DNA from: Bacteroidia bacterium
Lineage (GTDB): Bacteria; Bacteroidota; Bacteroidia; B-17B0; Aurantibacillaceae
Direction: 5' to 3'
Assembly (NCBI GenBank): GCA_016787705.1
Contig: JAEUTP010000015.1
Coordinates: 186,001 to 250,000, forward strand
Length of the DNA stretch: 64,000 bases
Shown here: positions 9,587-18,861 of the stretch, one piece after another
How positions within the stretch are numbered: the first letter of the stretch is position 1
Layout of the letters: each line of letters opens with the position of its first letter
Translations under genes and position numbers: made by a program
Notes under the pieces: generated by a model
Told to the model about the DNA's origin: nothing
Databases searched by the model: none
The model's input: the letters and a program-made list of their open reading frames with translations, nothing else

Positions 9587-10600
9587 TTATTTAGCTTTCA
9601 TATTAAACGACATTCCAATTTTCATCATCAGGTAAATATTATCTGCCGGATTTATAATGCCTGGTCTGAAACCAAATTCAAAACCAACAATGCTGCCAAC
9701 AGGGCCTAAGCCAATTTGTTCCCAACCAATTCTGCCGCCTACCGGAATTTTTTTATAGCTGCCATTAATATCCACGCTATAAAAATTATATGGATCGTTT
9801 GAGTAATAACTTCCGCCGGAAGTATTTGCATTTGGCCCGTTACCGTTTAATGGTACTAAAATATTTTCGAATGTCATTTTTGTACCAATTAAAAAATCAG
9901 TGTAAAAAGTAGAGATGTATTTGTTTTTATATTCTTTTAATTCTCCACCATTATTAACCTGCACTACGCAATGCTGCACAAGCTGCCTGTGCATGCCAAT
10001 AGTGATCATATTCATGCTAAACATAGGGGTTGCATGGCTGGCAATAAGCACAGTGTCTTTTGGGAAGTTGGTTGCAGTGCCCGTAAAGCTAATGGTGGAG
10101 CCTTGTGCAAGGATGCTTCTGAAATAATCAAAGCCCACATGTAAACCATATGACCTGTAAGACTTAACAGGAAGCTTTACACTTTTAATATCCGATCTTT
10201 TTAAGAACGTTGCTTTAACTAATTTAAAATCTTCTTTTCTTACAAGATTAAAGCCAATGCTTGCACCGTAGGTTTTAAGAGGCTTAGTGCCTTCAGCAGG
10301 CACAGCCCACGACGAAGTGTTTGATTCTGTTACTTCTTCAAGCCTGTCTGCAAATGCTATAGTGTAGTTTGCCTTTATCCAGGCTTTTTCTTTTTTAAAG
10401 CGGTAGCCTAATTTACCTTCAATAAACATATTTAAATTAGGATCGTAAATATCTACGCCCAACAAAGTGCCGCCAATTGTAAGGTTAGGCGAATTGTTTA
10501 TAGCATTATCTTTTATGGCAGCGCTTTGGCTAAAAAGCAAACTACTTTTAATTGAACAAAAAAAGAAGATTAAAAATATGGCTTTTTTTATTTTTAGCAT
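9587..10600 (-). CDS. Secreted, probable outer-membrane protein
   Basis: 337 aa with a signal peptide (hydrophobic IFLIFFFCSI, cleaved near SLLFSQ). The mature part has repeated amphipathic beta strands with glycine and aromatic residues (GKLGYRFKKEKAWIKANYTIAF, SIGFNLV, YGLHVGFDYF, GGRIGWEQIG, VGFEFGFRPG) and ends with a strand, IGMSFNMKAK, as outer-membrane barrels do. It lies 3 bases after the M48 protease gene and 8 bases before the Cys-rich lipoprotein gene, so these are surely one transcript. A barrel is inferred from the pattern only; no family recognised. Confidence 0.7.
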   Translation of the reverse strand: MLKIKKAIFLIFFFCSIKSSLLFSQSAAIKDNAINNSPNLTIGGTLLGVDIYDPNLNMFIEGKLGYRFKKEKAWIKANYTIAFADRLEEVTESNTSSWAVPAEGTKPLKTYGASIGFNLVRKEDFKLVKATFLKRSDIKSVKLPVKSYRSYGLHVGFDYFRSILAQGSTISFTGTATNFPKDTVLIASHATPMFSMNMITIGMHRQLVQHCVVQVNNGGELKEYKNKYISTFYTDFLIGTKMTFENILVPLNGNGPNANTSGGSYYSNDPYNFYSVDINGSYKKIPVGGRIGWEQIGLGPVGSIVGFEFGFRPGIINPADNIYLMMKIGMSFNMKAK

Positions 10601-10603
10601 GTT

Positions 10604-12709
10604 TTAATTTTTTCCATAAACTTCTTGAATGTATTTCTCTTTTTCTTTTTTACTTTTCTTAAACATTTTAACTGCTTTTTTTGGTGTTAACCAATATCCT
10701 TTTATTTTGCTGGATGAAAGCGTTTCTCCTGCTCTTGAATCATAAGAATAAAGATCTAAGCGTTTTGAGTTGGCTATCCTGAAAGGAAGAAACAACCATG
10801 TAAAGCCAAGTGTTGGAATGCCCATGTAGAGTGCCGGGCGACGTAAAATATGATCCATTTCGCTAAAGTGCCTGGTGTAACGCGCGTACGTGATAGTGTT
10901 TATCTTTTCTTTATTAAAAAAATCCCAAATTTCAGGGTTAAGTCTGAAAATATCTACTTTACCAATATAATCTTCATCTTCCAACTCTTTATAATAATGA
11001 ACCATCTCATAACCTTCATTTTCTTCACGCTGCGCAAGCGATGTTGAGATAATTATTTCTTCATATTTTTCTTTGGTGTTAAAATTTTCCACAGATGCCT
11101 GCGGTAACGAAATAGATTTTGTATTAGGAAGCCTTGTATTAAATGACTTGCTTATATCCGTGGCTAGCTCACCACCAACCATTTCAGACTTTCCGTAATT
11201 GTAACGTGTGCGGCCGTAGCTTATGGTTTTTGTATATTTTGTATGCGAAAAATAATCTACCTGCGGTATCATAACAATTTCGCCGCTGTTATTAAGAATG
11301 CTTGATGTAAGTGTATTATTAAGATAATTTTTAGCATACTCTTTTCTTAAAGCTTTAGGGTGCGCTAAATATTTATCGATGCTTGTTTTTTGTTTTTCTT
11401 TATTATTTTCAAACAAAGCTGCCATTAAATGCGCTTCGGCAAAATCTTTTTTAATCAATTTCTCATTAAAATAATAAAAGGCTTCTCTGTAGGTTTGAAA
11501 AGGCGGTGCAGCAGCATTTAATAATTCGGTTGCAGTAATGTTCTTATACATTTCCTCGTTTGGAATTAAGAATTTAAGGTCGGCCAAAATACCTGTTCCC
11601 TCGTTAAAACCATTATTTATGAGATTTTCAGCCAAAAAGCCTTTTTTTCGTAAAGTATAATCCAATAAGCAAAGGCGGCGAATACTTTCTGTAATGTAAT
11701 AATGATATGTACTTTCGTTAGGCTCAAATAAATGAAAACGGAAAGCGCGCTCTAAACATTCGGCATAATTGTGTTCACCAAAAATAAGGCCAATAGACTC
11801 TAAGCGCGCTTGTTTTTGAAGCGTTGCAAAAGTAGTTGCGTCCATTTTATTTAATAGTTTTTTTGTTGAATTATTGTTTTTTACAAAAGCAATAAGTTTT
11901 TCTTTTCTTTCTTTTTCATCCGGATGAGTGCTCAATAACTTTTCTAGCGTGTTGGCAGAATATATTCCTGATTTGGTTTTTATTTTTACCGTATCGCCAT
12001 TTACAAGATCGCTGCTTGTGCGTTTTTGATAATATTCTTTTTCACGAATAAATAATTCAAAATTTGAAATAGCTTGCGACACGTCGTAGCCGGCGTTTTT
12101 TGCAATGGAATAACCCAGGTCGTCTGCTTCAAGTTCTAATTGTTGCGAATAGCCTTTACGCTTAATAGCCAGCGCCAGTTCATCTTCTTTTCTACGGCTT
12201 TTTTCTTTAACGCTTTTAACGTAGTCGTTTAAAACGTGTTCTTTAATATGATGGCCTAATTCGTGACCCATAATGGTTGCTAATGCAGCCTCGTTCTTTG
12301 CTTCTGCAATTAAGCCAACATTCACGATCATAGTACCATCGTATAAACAAAACGCATTTATTTCGCTGCTGCGACCAATGAAAGCTTTAATTTTTTTATT
12401 TTTTAAATTGTCAGGCATTATACTATCCAATACCTGGTTAACATAACTCTCAAGTGCAGGCCAGCTCAAATATATTTTGCCGTCTTTAAACATATCGGAT
12501 TTGCCAAAGGCGCATGAGTATGTAAATGGCTTTAAGTGCTTTTTTGGAATTTTCTTTTGTACTTTTTTACGATATTTTTCTTCGTCTTTTAACGGGAGTA
12601 AAATATATTTTTTATCTACCTTTTCCGGAAACGGCATAAGCTGGTAGATTTGTGCCTTTGTAAGTAAAACACAAAACAAAAAGGTGTATAATAGGATTCT
12701 TCTTTTCAT
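10604..12709 (-). CDS. Periplasmic M48-family zinc metalloprotease
   Basis: 701 aa. Signal peptide of 20 residues (ending TKAQ). The M48 protease domain holds HELGH (His149, Glu150, His153) and the third ligand region ELEADDLGY (Glu192). The domain is preceded by YDGTMIVNVGLI, as in BepA/Oma1-type proteases, which cut or repair envelope proteins. A long C-terminal region of about 400 residues (helical, then beta) has no domain I can name. BepA has a TPR region in this place; weak helical pairs are visible but not convincing. Gaps of 3 bases on both sides tie it to the C-anchored protein upstream and the barrel-like protein downstream. Confidence 0.87.
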   Translation of the reverse strand: MKRRILLYTFLFCVLLTKAQIYQLMPFPEKVDKKYILLPLKDEEKYRKKVQKKIPKKHLKPFTYSCAFGKSDMFKDGKIYLSWPALESYVNQVLDSIMPDNLKNKKIKAFIGRSSEINAFCLYDGTMIVNVGLIAEAKNEAALATIMGHELGHHIKEHVLNDYVKSVKEKSRRKEDELALAIKRKGYSQQLELEADDLGYSIAKNAGYDVSQAISNFELFIREKEYYQKRTSSDLVNGDTVKIKTKSGIYSANTLEKLLSTHPDEKERKEKLIAFVKNNNSTKKLLNKMDATTFATLQKQARLESIGLIFGEHNYAECLERAFRFHLFEPNESTYHYYITESIRRLCLLDYTLRKKGFLAENLINNGFNEGTGILADLKFLIPNEEMYKNITATELLNAAAPPFQTYREAFYYFNEKLIKKDFAEAHLMAALFENNKEKQKTSIDKYLAHPKALRKEYAKNYLNNTLTSSILNNSGEIVMIPQVDYFSHTKYTKTISYGRTRYNYGKSEMVGGELATDISKSFNTRLPNTKSISLPQASVENFNTKEKYEEIIISTSLAQREENEGYEMVHYYKELEDEDYIGKVDIFRLNPEIWDFFNKEKINTITYARYTRHFSEMDHILRRPALYMGIPTLGFTWLFLPFRIANSKRLDLYSYDSRAGETLSSSKIKGYWLTPKKAVKMFKKSKKEKEKYIQEVYGKN

Positions 12710-12712
12710 TTT

Positions 12713-13687
12713 TTATTTTAATAGTGTTGCTATTACAAATGCTACGGCTAAAATACCCAGCGAGGCTAAAACAAAATGATCTTTTTTAACCGGGGCATCG
12801 GCCATAACTGAGGGAGCGGCAACAACAGAGCCGTTAGAAGCGTTAAGTAGCATTTCATTGCTAAAAATAAGTACCTCTTTATCTGCTTTTGTTAAAGCAA
12901 GCTTTATATCTTCAGGAAAAACGGTATAAACATTTTTTGTAGGAGGATTAAATTGTGAAACTGCATTGAACGGCGTGGTTTTTTTATTTGCTGCTTTATC
13001 TGCCGCTAAAGTTTTATTTACCTGTTCTTTTACTAGTAAAATGCTTTTTGTTTGCACGTCGTTTAATCCTGATTCAAAATAAACAATACCGTCTTTGTCT
13101 TCTTTCTTTACATCCCTAAAAGCAATAGCTTTTTGGCAAAACACAACTTCGTTATTAAAATATTTCAGCATAAGATCAAAGTAACCATCTAAAACTTTTT
13201 CTTTTGTATTTGTAAGAGTAGAACTTAAGTCGAATTTTATTTTTACAGATTCTTTAGTAGAGTATTTTAATCCACCCGATTTTTTTTGAACGTCTTTTTC
13301 ATTACCTGCTAAAAGATAAAACACACCTGTGTGAGTTTTATTTAAAACGTTTGCTAAAACAGCATTACCCGAACTCTCATTCATCGAATAATCTCCGTTA
13401 CTTTCATACAAATAAAGGTCATTCTCTGATAACTCGCTCTTTGATTTTGAATTTAAAAAAGCCGTGCCGGATAATAGATTATATGAACCCACTTTCCAAT
13501 TGCTTTTTACTGCATTTAACAGCGCGGCATCATAAGGTTCTTTTTCATTATTAATCACTACATAAAGGGTGCCTTTTTTTGAAAGATCAGCAATTTTTTT
13601 TGCGCTTTCTTCAGTCAATGAAACCGAAGAGTACTGCGAAAATACAATGGAGGAAGAAAATAAAAAGAGAAAAAGAAATTTATACAC
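12713..13687 (-). CDS. Exported protein with C-terminal membrane anchor, unknown function
   Basis: 324 aa. N-terminal signal peptide (cleaved near residue 18, IVFSQ) and a hydrophobic C-terminal segment at about 304-323 (VLASLGILAVAFVIATLLK), so the chain is probably held in a membrane by its tail with the bulk in the periplasm. The body is Lys/Asn/Ser rich with a few aromatic strands; no enzyme motif seen. It is the first gene of the four-gene envelope run (next gene 3 bases away) and follows rpoN by 66 bases. Function unknown; possible adaptor for the M48 protease (inference from order only). Confidence 0.68.
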   Translation of the reverse strand: MYKFLFLFLFSSSIVFSQYSSVSLTEESAKKIADLSKKGTLYVVINNEKEPYDAALLNAVKSNWKVGSYNLLSGTAFLNSKSKSELSENDLYLYESNGDYSMNESSGNAVLANVLNKTHTGVFYLLAGNEKDVQKKSGGLKYSTKESVKIKFDLSSTLTNTKEKVLDGYFDLMLKYFNNEVVFCQKAIAFRDVKKEDKDGIVYFESGLNDVQTKSILLVKEQVNKTLAADKAANKKTTPFNAVSQFNPPTKNVYTVFPEDIKLALTKADKEVLIFSNEMLLNASNGSVVAAPSVMADAPVKKDHFVLASLGILAVAFVIATLLK

Positions 13688-13753
13688 AATGCGTAAAAAT
13701 AACTAAAAAACACACACTTATTGCTATCTAAACAATCTTTAGTTGTAATATTA

Positions 13754-15244
13754 TTAAATTTCTTTACGCATCCGGCCAACAGGTATTTCTAACTGTTCAC
13801 GGTATTTGGCAACGGTGCGGCGTGCAATGTTATAGCCTTTTTCTTTTAAGATGTTGCATAACTCATCATCTGTATACGGGTGTTTTTTATCCTCAGCACT
13901 TATACAATCCTGTAATATTTTTTTGATCTCGCGGCTGCTCACCTCTTCACCGCTATCGGTACTCATACTTTCGCTAAAGAATGTTTTTAATAAAAAAGTG
14001 CCATAAGGTGTTTGCACATATTTGCTGTTAGCCACACGCGATACGGTTGACAGATCTAAATTTACCCTCGTAGAGATGTCTTTCAAGATCATGGGTTTTA
14101 ATTTACTCTCATCACCGGTAACAAAATACTCGTGCTGGTAATCCATAATGGTATGCATACAAAGCGCAAGTGTAGCATGGCGTTGCTGTAAGGCTTCAAT
14201 AAACCACTCTGCACTTTCTATTTTACTTTTTATAAAACCAGTAGCTTCTTTAGCGCTTTTATCTTTGTTTTTTGAATACTCTTTTAACATTTCAAAATAA
14301 TCGCGGCTAACTTTAAGATCGGGCAGGTTACGTCCGTTAATACTTAATTCAGGCACGCCATCGTTTACCGCAATAATAAAATCTGGAATAACAGCCGTGA
14401 AATTACTTTCTTTTGTTTCGCTATTGCCCGGGCGTGGATTTAAATGTTTTATAACATCAACAATATCCTTTAACTCTTCATTTTCTATATGAAGACGCTT
14501 TAAAATTTTATCGTAATGTTTTTTTGAAAATTCTTCCATTTGATGTTTAATAACATCCATGGCCTGAACAATTTCTTTTGTTTTTTCGGGCTTTCTTTCA
14601 AGTTGTATCAACAGGCACTCCTGTAAATTACGCGCACCAACACCTGCCGGATCAAAGCTTTGAATAAGCTTTAATACTTTCTCTAACTCTGCTACATTGG
14701 TGGTGATGTTATAATTAAAGGCCAAATCATCTACAATAAGATCTAATTCTCTTCTTAAATAACCATCTTCATCCAAACAACCAATTAAATAAACGCCAAT
14801 GGTGTACTCATTTTCTGATGTATCTTTTAAACCTAACTGTTGTTCTAATTGTTCCTGGAAACCAATGCCCTCTACAACAACAAATTCACGCGTTTCATCA
14901 TCAGCGCCTTTATTGGAGATCTCGTATTTATAAGAATCCAGTTCTTCCGCATCCATGTAATCTTCCATGGCTACATCGTTCTCAATTACCTTGCTTTCAT
15001 CTTCTTTGGCTTCGCCAAACTCATCAAACTCTACATCTTCGCCGAGTTCAGGCTCTTCGTTACTATATAATTCTTCATCGGTAGAGGTATCCAGATCTTC
15101 TTCTAATGCAGGATTTGCTTCCAGCTCTTCTTTTATTCTTTCTTCTAAAGCAAGTGTTGGCAACTGCAACAATTTCATTAATAAAATTTGTTGCGGCAGT
15201 AACTTTTGCGAAAGTTTAAGCTGTTGCGAATGCTTAAGTGCCAT
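13754..15244 (-). CDS. rpoN: RNA polymerase sigma-54 factor
   Basis: 496 aa. Region I is the Gln/Leu-rich N-terminus (QQLKLSQKLLPQQILLMKLL) that contacts activators and the -12 element; an acidic region II follows (about 50-110); then the core-binding domain (DPAGVGARNLQECL), the helix-turn-helix region, and the RpoN box at about 474-483 (ARRTVAKYRE), which reads the -24 element. Sigma-54 needs AAA+ activators; none is encoded in this window. Its start is two bases after the tyrS stop, so the two are co-transcribed. Confidence 0.97.
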   Translation of the reverse strand: MALKHSQQLKLSQKLLPQQILLMKLLQLPTLALEERIKEELEANPALEEDLDTSTDEELYSNEEPELGEDVEFDEFGEAKEDESKVIENDVAMEDYMDAEELDSYKYEISNKGADDETREFVVVEGIGFQEQLEQQLGLKDTSENEYTIGVYLIGCLDEDGYLRRELDLIVDDLAFNYNITTNVAELEKVLKLIQSFDPAGVGARNLQECLLIQLERKPEKTKEIVQAMDVIKHQMEEFSKKHYDKILKRLHIENEELKDIVDVIKHLNPRPGNSETKESNFTAVIPDFIIAVNDGVPELSINGRNLPDLKVSRDYFEMLKEYSKNKDKSAKEATGFIKSKIESAEWFIEALQQRHATLALCMHTIMDYQHEYFVTGDESKLKPMILKDISTRVNLDLSTVSRVANSKYVQTPYGTFLLKTFFSESMSTDSGEEVSSREIKKILQDCISAEDKKHPYTDDELCNILKEKGYNIARRTVAKYREQLEIPVGRMRKEI

Positions 15245-15246
15245 AG

Positions 15247-16533
15247 TTAGTTAACAATGCAGAGAAAATAATTTTTCTTGCCTTTTTGTATTAAAATATA
15301 TTTGTTGTTTATCAGAAACGAAGGGTTAATAACCAATTCATGTGTCTCAACTTTTGCTTTATTAATGCTTACACCGCCGCCCTGAATTAATTTTCTTGCT
15401 TCACTTTTGCTTGGAAGTACCTGTGTTTTTTCTGCAAGAAGATCTAAAACATTTATAGAATTTTCAAGCTCGGTTCTTATAATATTGAATTGAGGAATAC
15501 CATCAAATACGTCTAAAAAAGTAGTTTCATCTAAAGCAGAAAAATCTTTTAACTCACCATTAAATAAAACCTTGCTTGTTTCTACTGCAGCCTCATAATC
15601 GGCAGCACTATGTACAATGGTTGTCAACTCTTTTGCCAAAGCTTTTTGTAAAACACGCTTACCTTTATCTTTAACGTGTTCAGCAATTAAACCGTCTATC
15701 TCTTCCTTAGTTAAAAAGGTAAAGATCTTTATCCAATTTTCAACATCTTCATCAGATGCATTTAACCAAAACTGAAAAAATCTGTATGGTGAAGTTTTAG
15801 TTTTATCTAACCAAATGTTACCGCTTTCTGTTTTACCAAATTTGGTACCATCTGCTTTTTTTACCAACTGCGTGGTTATACCATAAGCTTCACCACCTGC
15901 TTTACGCCGCACAAGCTCAGTACCACTGGTAATGTTGCCCCATTGGTCGCTGCCGCCTAACTGTACCTTGCAGTTTTTGTGTTTGTATAAAAAATAAAAA
16001 TCGTAAGCCTGCAATAATTGGTAGCTGAATTCGGTAAAGCTCATTCCGTTTTCTAAACGATTTTTTACAGAATCTTTTGCCATCATGTAACTAACGGTTA
16101 GATGCTTGCCAATATCACGGATAAAATTAATAAAAGAATAATCTTTCATCCAGTCATAATTATTCACAAGCTCTGCACCATTTGCATCCGCATTAAAATC
16201 TAAAAATTTTTCGAGTTGTTTTTTTATTCCACTTACATTTTTGTTCAAGGCTTCTTCATCCAGTAAATTGCGCTCGGCCGATTTTCCGCTTGGGTCGCCC
16301 ACCATACCGGTAGCACCGCCCACCAAAGCAATAGGCTTGTGCCCGGCTTTTTGTAAACGCAAAAGTGTAAATATTTGTGTTAAGCTGCCAATGTGTAAAG
16401 AATCTGCTGTAGGATCAAATCCAATATAACCTGTAACGGTTTCTTTTTTGAATAATTCTTCGGTGCCAGGCATTATATCCTGTAAGAGTCCGCGCCAGCG
16501 TAATTCTTCTATAAAATCGGTCTTTGTTCCCAT
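15247..16533 (-). CDS. tyrS: Tyrosyl-tRNA synthetase
   Basis: 428 aa, class I synthetase charging tRNA-Tyr. The HIGH motif is HIGS (residues 47-50), the KMSKS loop is the bacterial TyrRS form KFGKT (about 235), and an S4 RNA-binding domain closes the protein ([19 protein letters not shown]). The start is ATG at 16533; a TTG five codons upstream would add MNIKF and is less likely. It heads the tyrS-rpoN pair and perhaps also drives the four envelope genes downstream. Confidence 0.97.
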   Translation of the reverse strand: MGTKTDFIEELRWRGLLQDIMPGTEELFKKETVTGYIGFDPTADSLHIGSLTQIFTLLRLQKAGHKPIALVGGATGMVGDPSGKSAERNLLDEEALNKNVSGIKKQLEKFLDFNADANGAELVNNYDWMKDYSFINFIRDIGKHLTVSYMMAKDSVKNRLENGMSFTEFSYQLLQAYDFYFLYKHKNCKVQLGGSDQWGNITSGTELVRRKAGGEAYGITTQLVKKADGTKFGKTESGNIWLDKTKTSPYRFFQFWLNASDEDVENWIKIFTFLTKEEIDGLIAEHVKDKGKRVLQKALAKELTTIVHSAADYEAAVETSKVLFNGELKDFSALDETTFLDVFDGIPQFNIIRTELENSINVLDLLAEKTQVLPSKSEARKLIQGGGVSINKAKVETHELVINPSFLINNKYILIQKGKKNYFLCIVN

Positions 16534-16646
16534 AAACTTAATATTCAACCAGAGTGAATTAAGGTAAAATTACAAATATTATACCAAGGATTTAGAGTTT
16601 GGCACGATGTTATTTTTGCTTAATTATAGTTATATTTAGTGCTGTT

Positions 16647-16949
16647 ATGTTCATATACAATGTTACTGTAAATATTGCCGATGAGGTCCACAACGAGTGG
16701 TTAAAATGGATGAAAGAGATCCACATTCCGGATGTAATGAAAACGGGTTGTTTTATAGATAACCAGATCCTTAAAGTGTTGTATGTAGAAGACGAAGGGC
16801 ACACCTATTCTATTCAATATAAATTTTTAGAAATGGTAGATATTGAAAAATATCAAAAAGAATTTGCGCCTAAATTACAGGAAGATCACAAGAAAAAGTT
16901 TGATGGCAAATACGCTGCCTTTAGAACACTGTTGCAGATTGTGGATTAG
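16647..16949 (+). CDS. DUF4286 family protein
   Basis: 100 aa starting MFIYNVTVNIADEV, the usual N-terminus of DUF4286, a ferredoxin-like small-fold family found across Bacteroidota. Conserved points visible here are the double WL/W near residues 18-21 (EWLKWMKE), HIPDVM and the aromatic/charged C-terminus. The open frame extends 16 codons upstream from a TTG, but ATG at 16647 matches the family start. Cytoplasmic; biochemical role unknown. It stands alone, diverging from tyrS, and ends in a strong terminator. Confidence 0.85.
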   Translation: MFIYNVTVNIADEVHNEWLKWMKEIHIPDVMKTGCFIDNQILKVLYVEDEGHTYSIQYKFLEMVDIEKYQKEFAPKLQEDHKKKFDGKYAAFRTLLQIVD

Positions 16950-16975
16950 TGGCAAAACATAAACTTTATAAAAAC

Positions 16976-17003
16976 AAAAAAGTCGGTAACCAACCGACTT
17001 TTT
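16976..17003. terminator. Bidirectional intrinsic terminator
   Basis: Perfect stem of about 11-12 pairs (AAAAAGTCGGT / ACCGACTTTTT) with a 5-base loop between two convergent genes. T-runs are present on both strands, so it can end both the DUF4286 gene (+) and the hypothetical gene at 17081 (-). Confidence 0.9.
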
Positions 17004-17080
17004 CGAACCAAAGTAACTAATTGTTTAACCCTTAATTATGACAATTGTGCTACTTACTCTCTTAAAACAAAAGAACTACG

Positions 17081-17518
17081 CTAATTCATTTTAAATGGTG
17101 GAATTTTTCCTTCCTCCATTAGTTGTATGCTTTTCTTTTTATGTGCTTCAAAATTTCCGAATGCTAAAGCGTCTAACATTTCTGTACGGCTCATATCCGG
17201 ATTACCAAATTGCTTGCGAATCTCTTCAGAGCAACGGTCAACATATTTTTCAAATTTATTTGGCGCCCAAACGTATTCTTTTTTTACAGCGTCTTTATTA
17301 ATTGCAAATTCTTTTGGCAAACCACCTTCAATTTTTGCTTTGATATCCAAACCTTCGTAGGTTTTTGGTAACAAACGGTTATCAAACATAAATGGCTTAC
17401 TAACCATAATTACATGTTTTTTACGTTTAGGGTCTATCATCGATAAACCTTCTATACGCAAGCCCTTTTTCTTAAGGGTTCCGTATTTACTTTCAAAGTG
17501 TTTTAATATCTCAAACAT
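17081..17518 (-). CDS. Conserved hypothetical cytoplasmic protein
   Basis: 145 aa from the ATG at 17518; an in-frame ATG at 17614 would give 177 aa but adds a Lys/Ile-rich stretch unlike a normal N-terminus, so the shorter form is preferred. Basic protein, no signal peptide or membrane segment. Recognisable stretches are LRIEGLSMIDPKRKKHV, VWAPNKFEKYVDRC and SRTEMLDALAFG. I do not recognise the family. Alone on its strand, 167 bases from the divergent or upstream neighbours. Confidence 0.6.
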   Translation of the reverse strand: MFEILKHFESKYGTLKKKGLRIEGLSMIDPKRKKHVIMVSKPFMFDNRLLPKTYEGLDIKAKIEGGLPKEFAINKDAVKKEYVWAPNKFEKYVDRCSEEIRKQFGNPDMSRTEMLDALAFGNFEAHKKKSIQLMEEGKIPPFKMN

Positions 17519-17781
17519 GAGCGGTAGTATTGGGACTTCAAATTTAACTATATAATTGTTAATAACTTTATTTATTAGACGAAAATAATTTGTTAAATCG
17601 CATTTGGGAATCAAAACCTGTTTATTTTAGGTTTAAAAGCTGTTCATCAATTATTAATAATGTTGTAATTTATTGATTTAAAAGAATTTACAACTTTTAC
17701 ACAATTAACACTCTTTATTGAGTCATTTGGACCAAAAACCCCAAAAAACCGACGAATGCAGAACTTACAAAATTTACAGAT

Positions 17782-18861
17782 TTAGATGTCCTTTTTATAA
17801 ACCAATACGTTGAACACATATGGATTGATACGTTTGATCTGCTCTGTACGCTTTAAGCCTTTAAGCGCCTGTTTTTTAGGCTGGCTTAACAGTTCGGTTC
17901 TTATGCTATCAACAGTTATGGAAGAGATTGATTTTAAGATCTCGTTAGATTTGATAGCAAATCCGGTAGCTTCAGCGCCGGTGATTTTACCACGAATAAC
18001 ACCAATAACATTACCCTGATCGTTCAATAACGGCCCGCCGCTATTACCCGGATTTACAGGAATAGAGATCTGGTACATGGTAGTATCGTTAGAATAACCG
18101 CTTAATGAGCTTAACGAGCCTTCGCCGTAAACCATATCTTTACGCGGATAGCCAAGTGTATAAACTGTTTCGCCAATATCGGTAGGTTTTTGATGAAATG
18201 TAAAAGGCACCTCCCATTTTTTTGTAATATCAGCGTTTGTGATCTTTAATATGGCAATATCAAGTTTAGGATCAATTAAAATAACTTCAGTTAATGTTCT
18301 TTCTAAAGAGCCGTTTTGTACAAATACACTATCGGCACCTTTAACCATGTGAGAGCTGGTAATAATGTAGCCTTTGTTATTCAATGCAAAAGCACTGCCT
18401 TCCATATTTGCGGGTGCCGGTAAAGGTTTTTGGCGCGCGCCTTCTTTAATACCTTCAACAACAGCATTGTTTGAAGCGCTAACTTTAAAGCTCAGCTCTG
18501 TAAAATCATTAATGGTTTGTTTAACGCCCGGGCTAATTGCGGCAACCGTACTTAAAACAACTATAGCAGCTGTACTTGCAGCTACTAAAACAGTTTTACC
18601 ATAACGTTTTACAAAGCCTTCTTCTGTTTTAATAGAAATAATTTTGGCATCATTTCCAAAAGCAGAAGCGTGAATGGCTTTTAATTTATTTTTAAACGCA
18701 TTACGTTTTTCGTTACGGTTTAAAGTATCTACTAATGTTTTATGTTGTTCAAAAGCATTGGCAAATGTTGGATCAGAATTTAATCTCGCCTCAAATTCAG
18801 CAGCATCGTTCGCACTTAGCTCTCCGTTTAAATAATCATCAAATAAATCAATCGGTCTCAT
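17782..18861 (-). CDS. Membrane anti-sigma-like regulator fused to HtrA/DegS-type serine protease
   Basis: 359 aa in three parts. Residues 1-70 look like the cytoplasmic domain of an ECF anti-sigma factor (DYLNGELS, AEFEARLNSDPTF), without zinc ligands. Residues 88-112 form one membrane segment (TVLVAASTAAIVVLSTVAAI). Residues about 150-310 are a trypsin-fold S1C domain with a full triad: His171 (ITSSHMV), Asp201 (DPKLDIAIL), Ser274 (GNSGGPL). No PDZ domain follows, only about 50 basic residues. The gene overlaps the ECF sigma gene by 4 bases (translational coupling), so it most likely controls that sigma factor, with the protease outside the cytoplasm acting as sensor or effector (inference). 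Confidence 0.82.
   Translation of the reverse strand: MRPIDLFDDYLNGELSANDAAEFEARLNSDPTFANAFEQHKTLVDTLNRNEKRNAFKNKLKAIHASAFGNDAKIISIKTEEGFVKRYGKTVLVAASTAAIVVLSTVAAISPGVKQTINDFTELSFKVSASNNAVVEGIKEGARQKPLPAPANMEGSAFALNNKGYIITSSHMVKGADSVFVQNGSLERTLTEVILIDPKLDIAILKITNADITKKWEVPFTFHQKPTDIGETVYTLGYPRKDMVYGEGSLSSLSGYSNDTTMYQISIPVNPGNSGGPLLNDQGNVIGVIRGKITGAEATGFAIKSNEILKSISSITVDSIRTELLSQPKKQALKGLKRTEQIKRINPYVFNVLVYKKDI

Noticed and set aside
12713-13687. C-terminal hydrophobic segment as a T9SS tail
   Set aside because: It lacks the PNP and GIY...KLV features of type A/B sorting domains; it reads as a membrane anchor.
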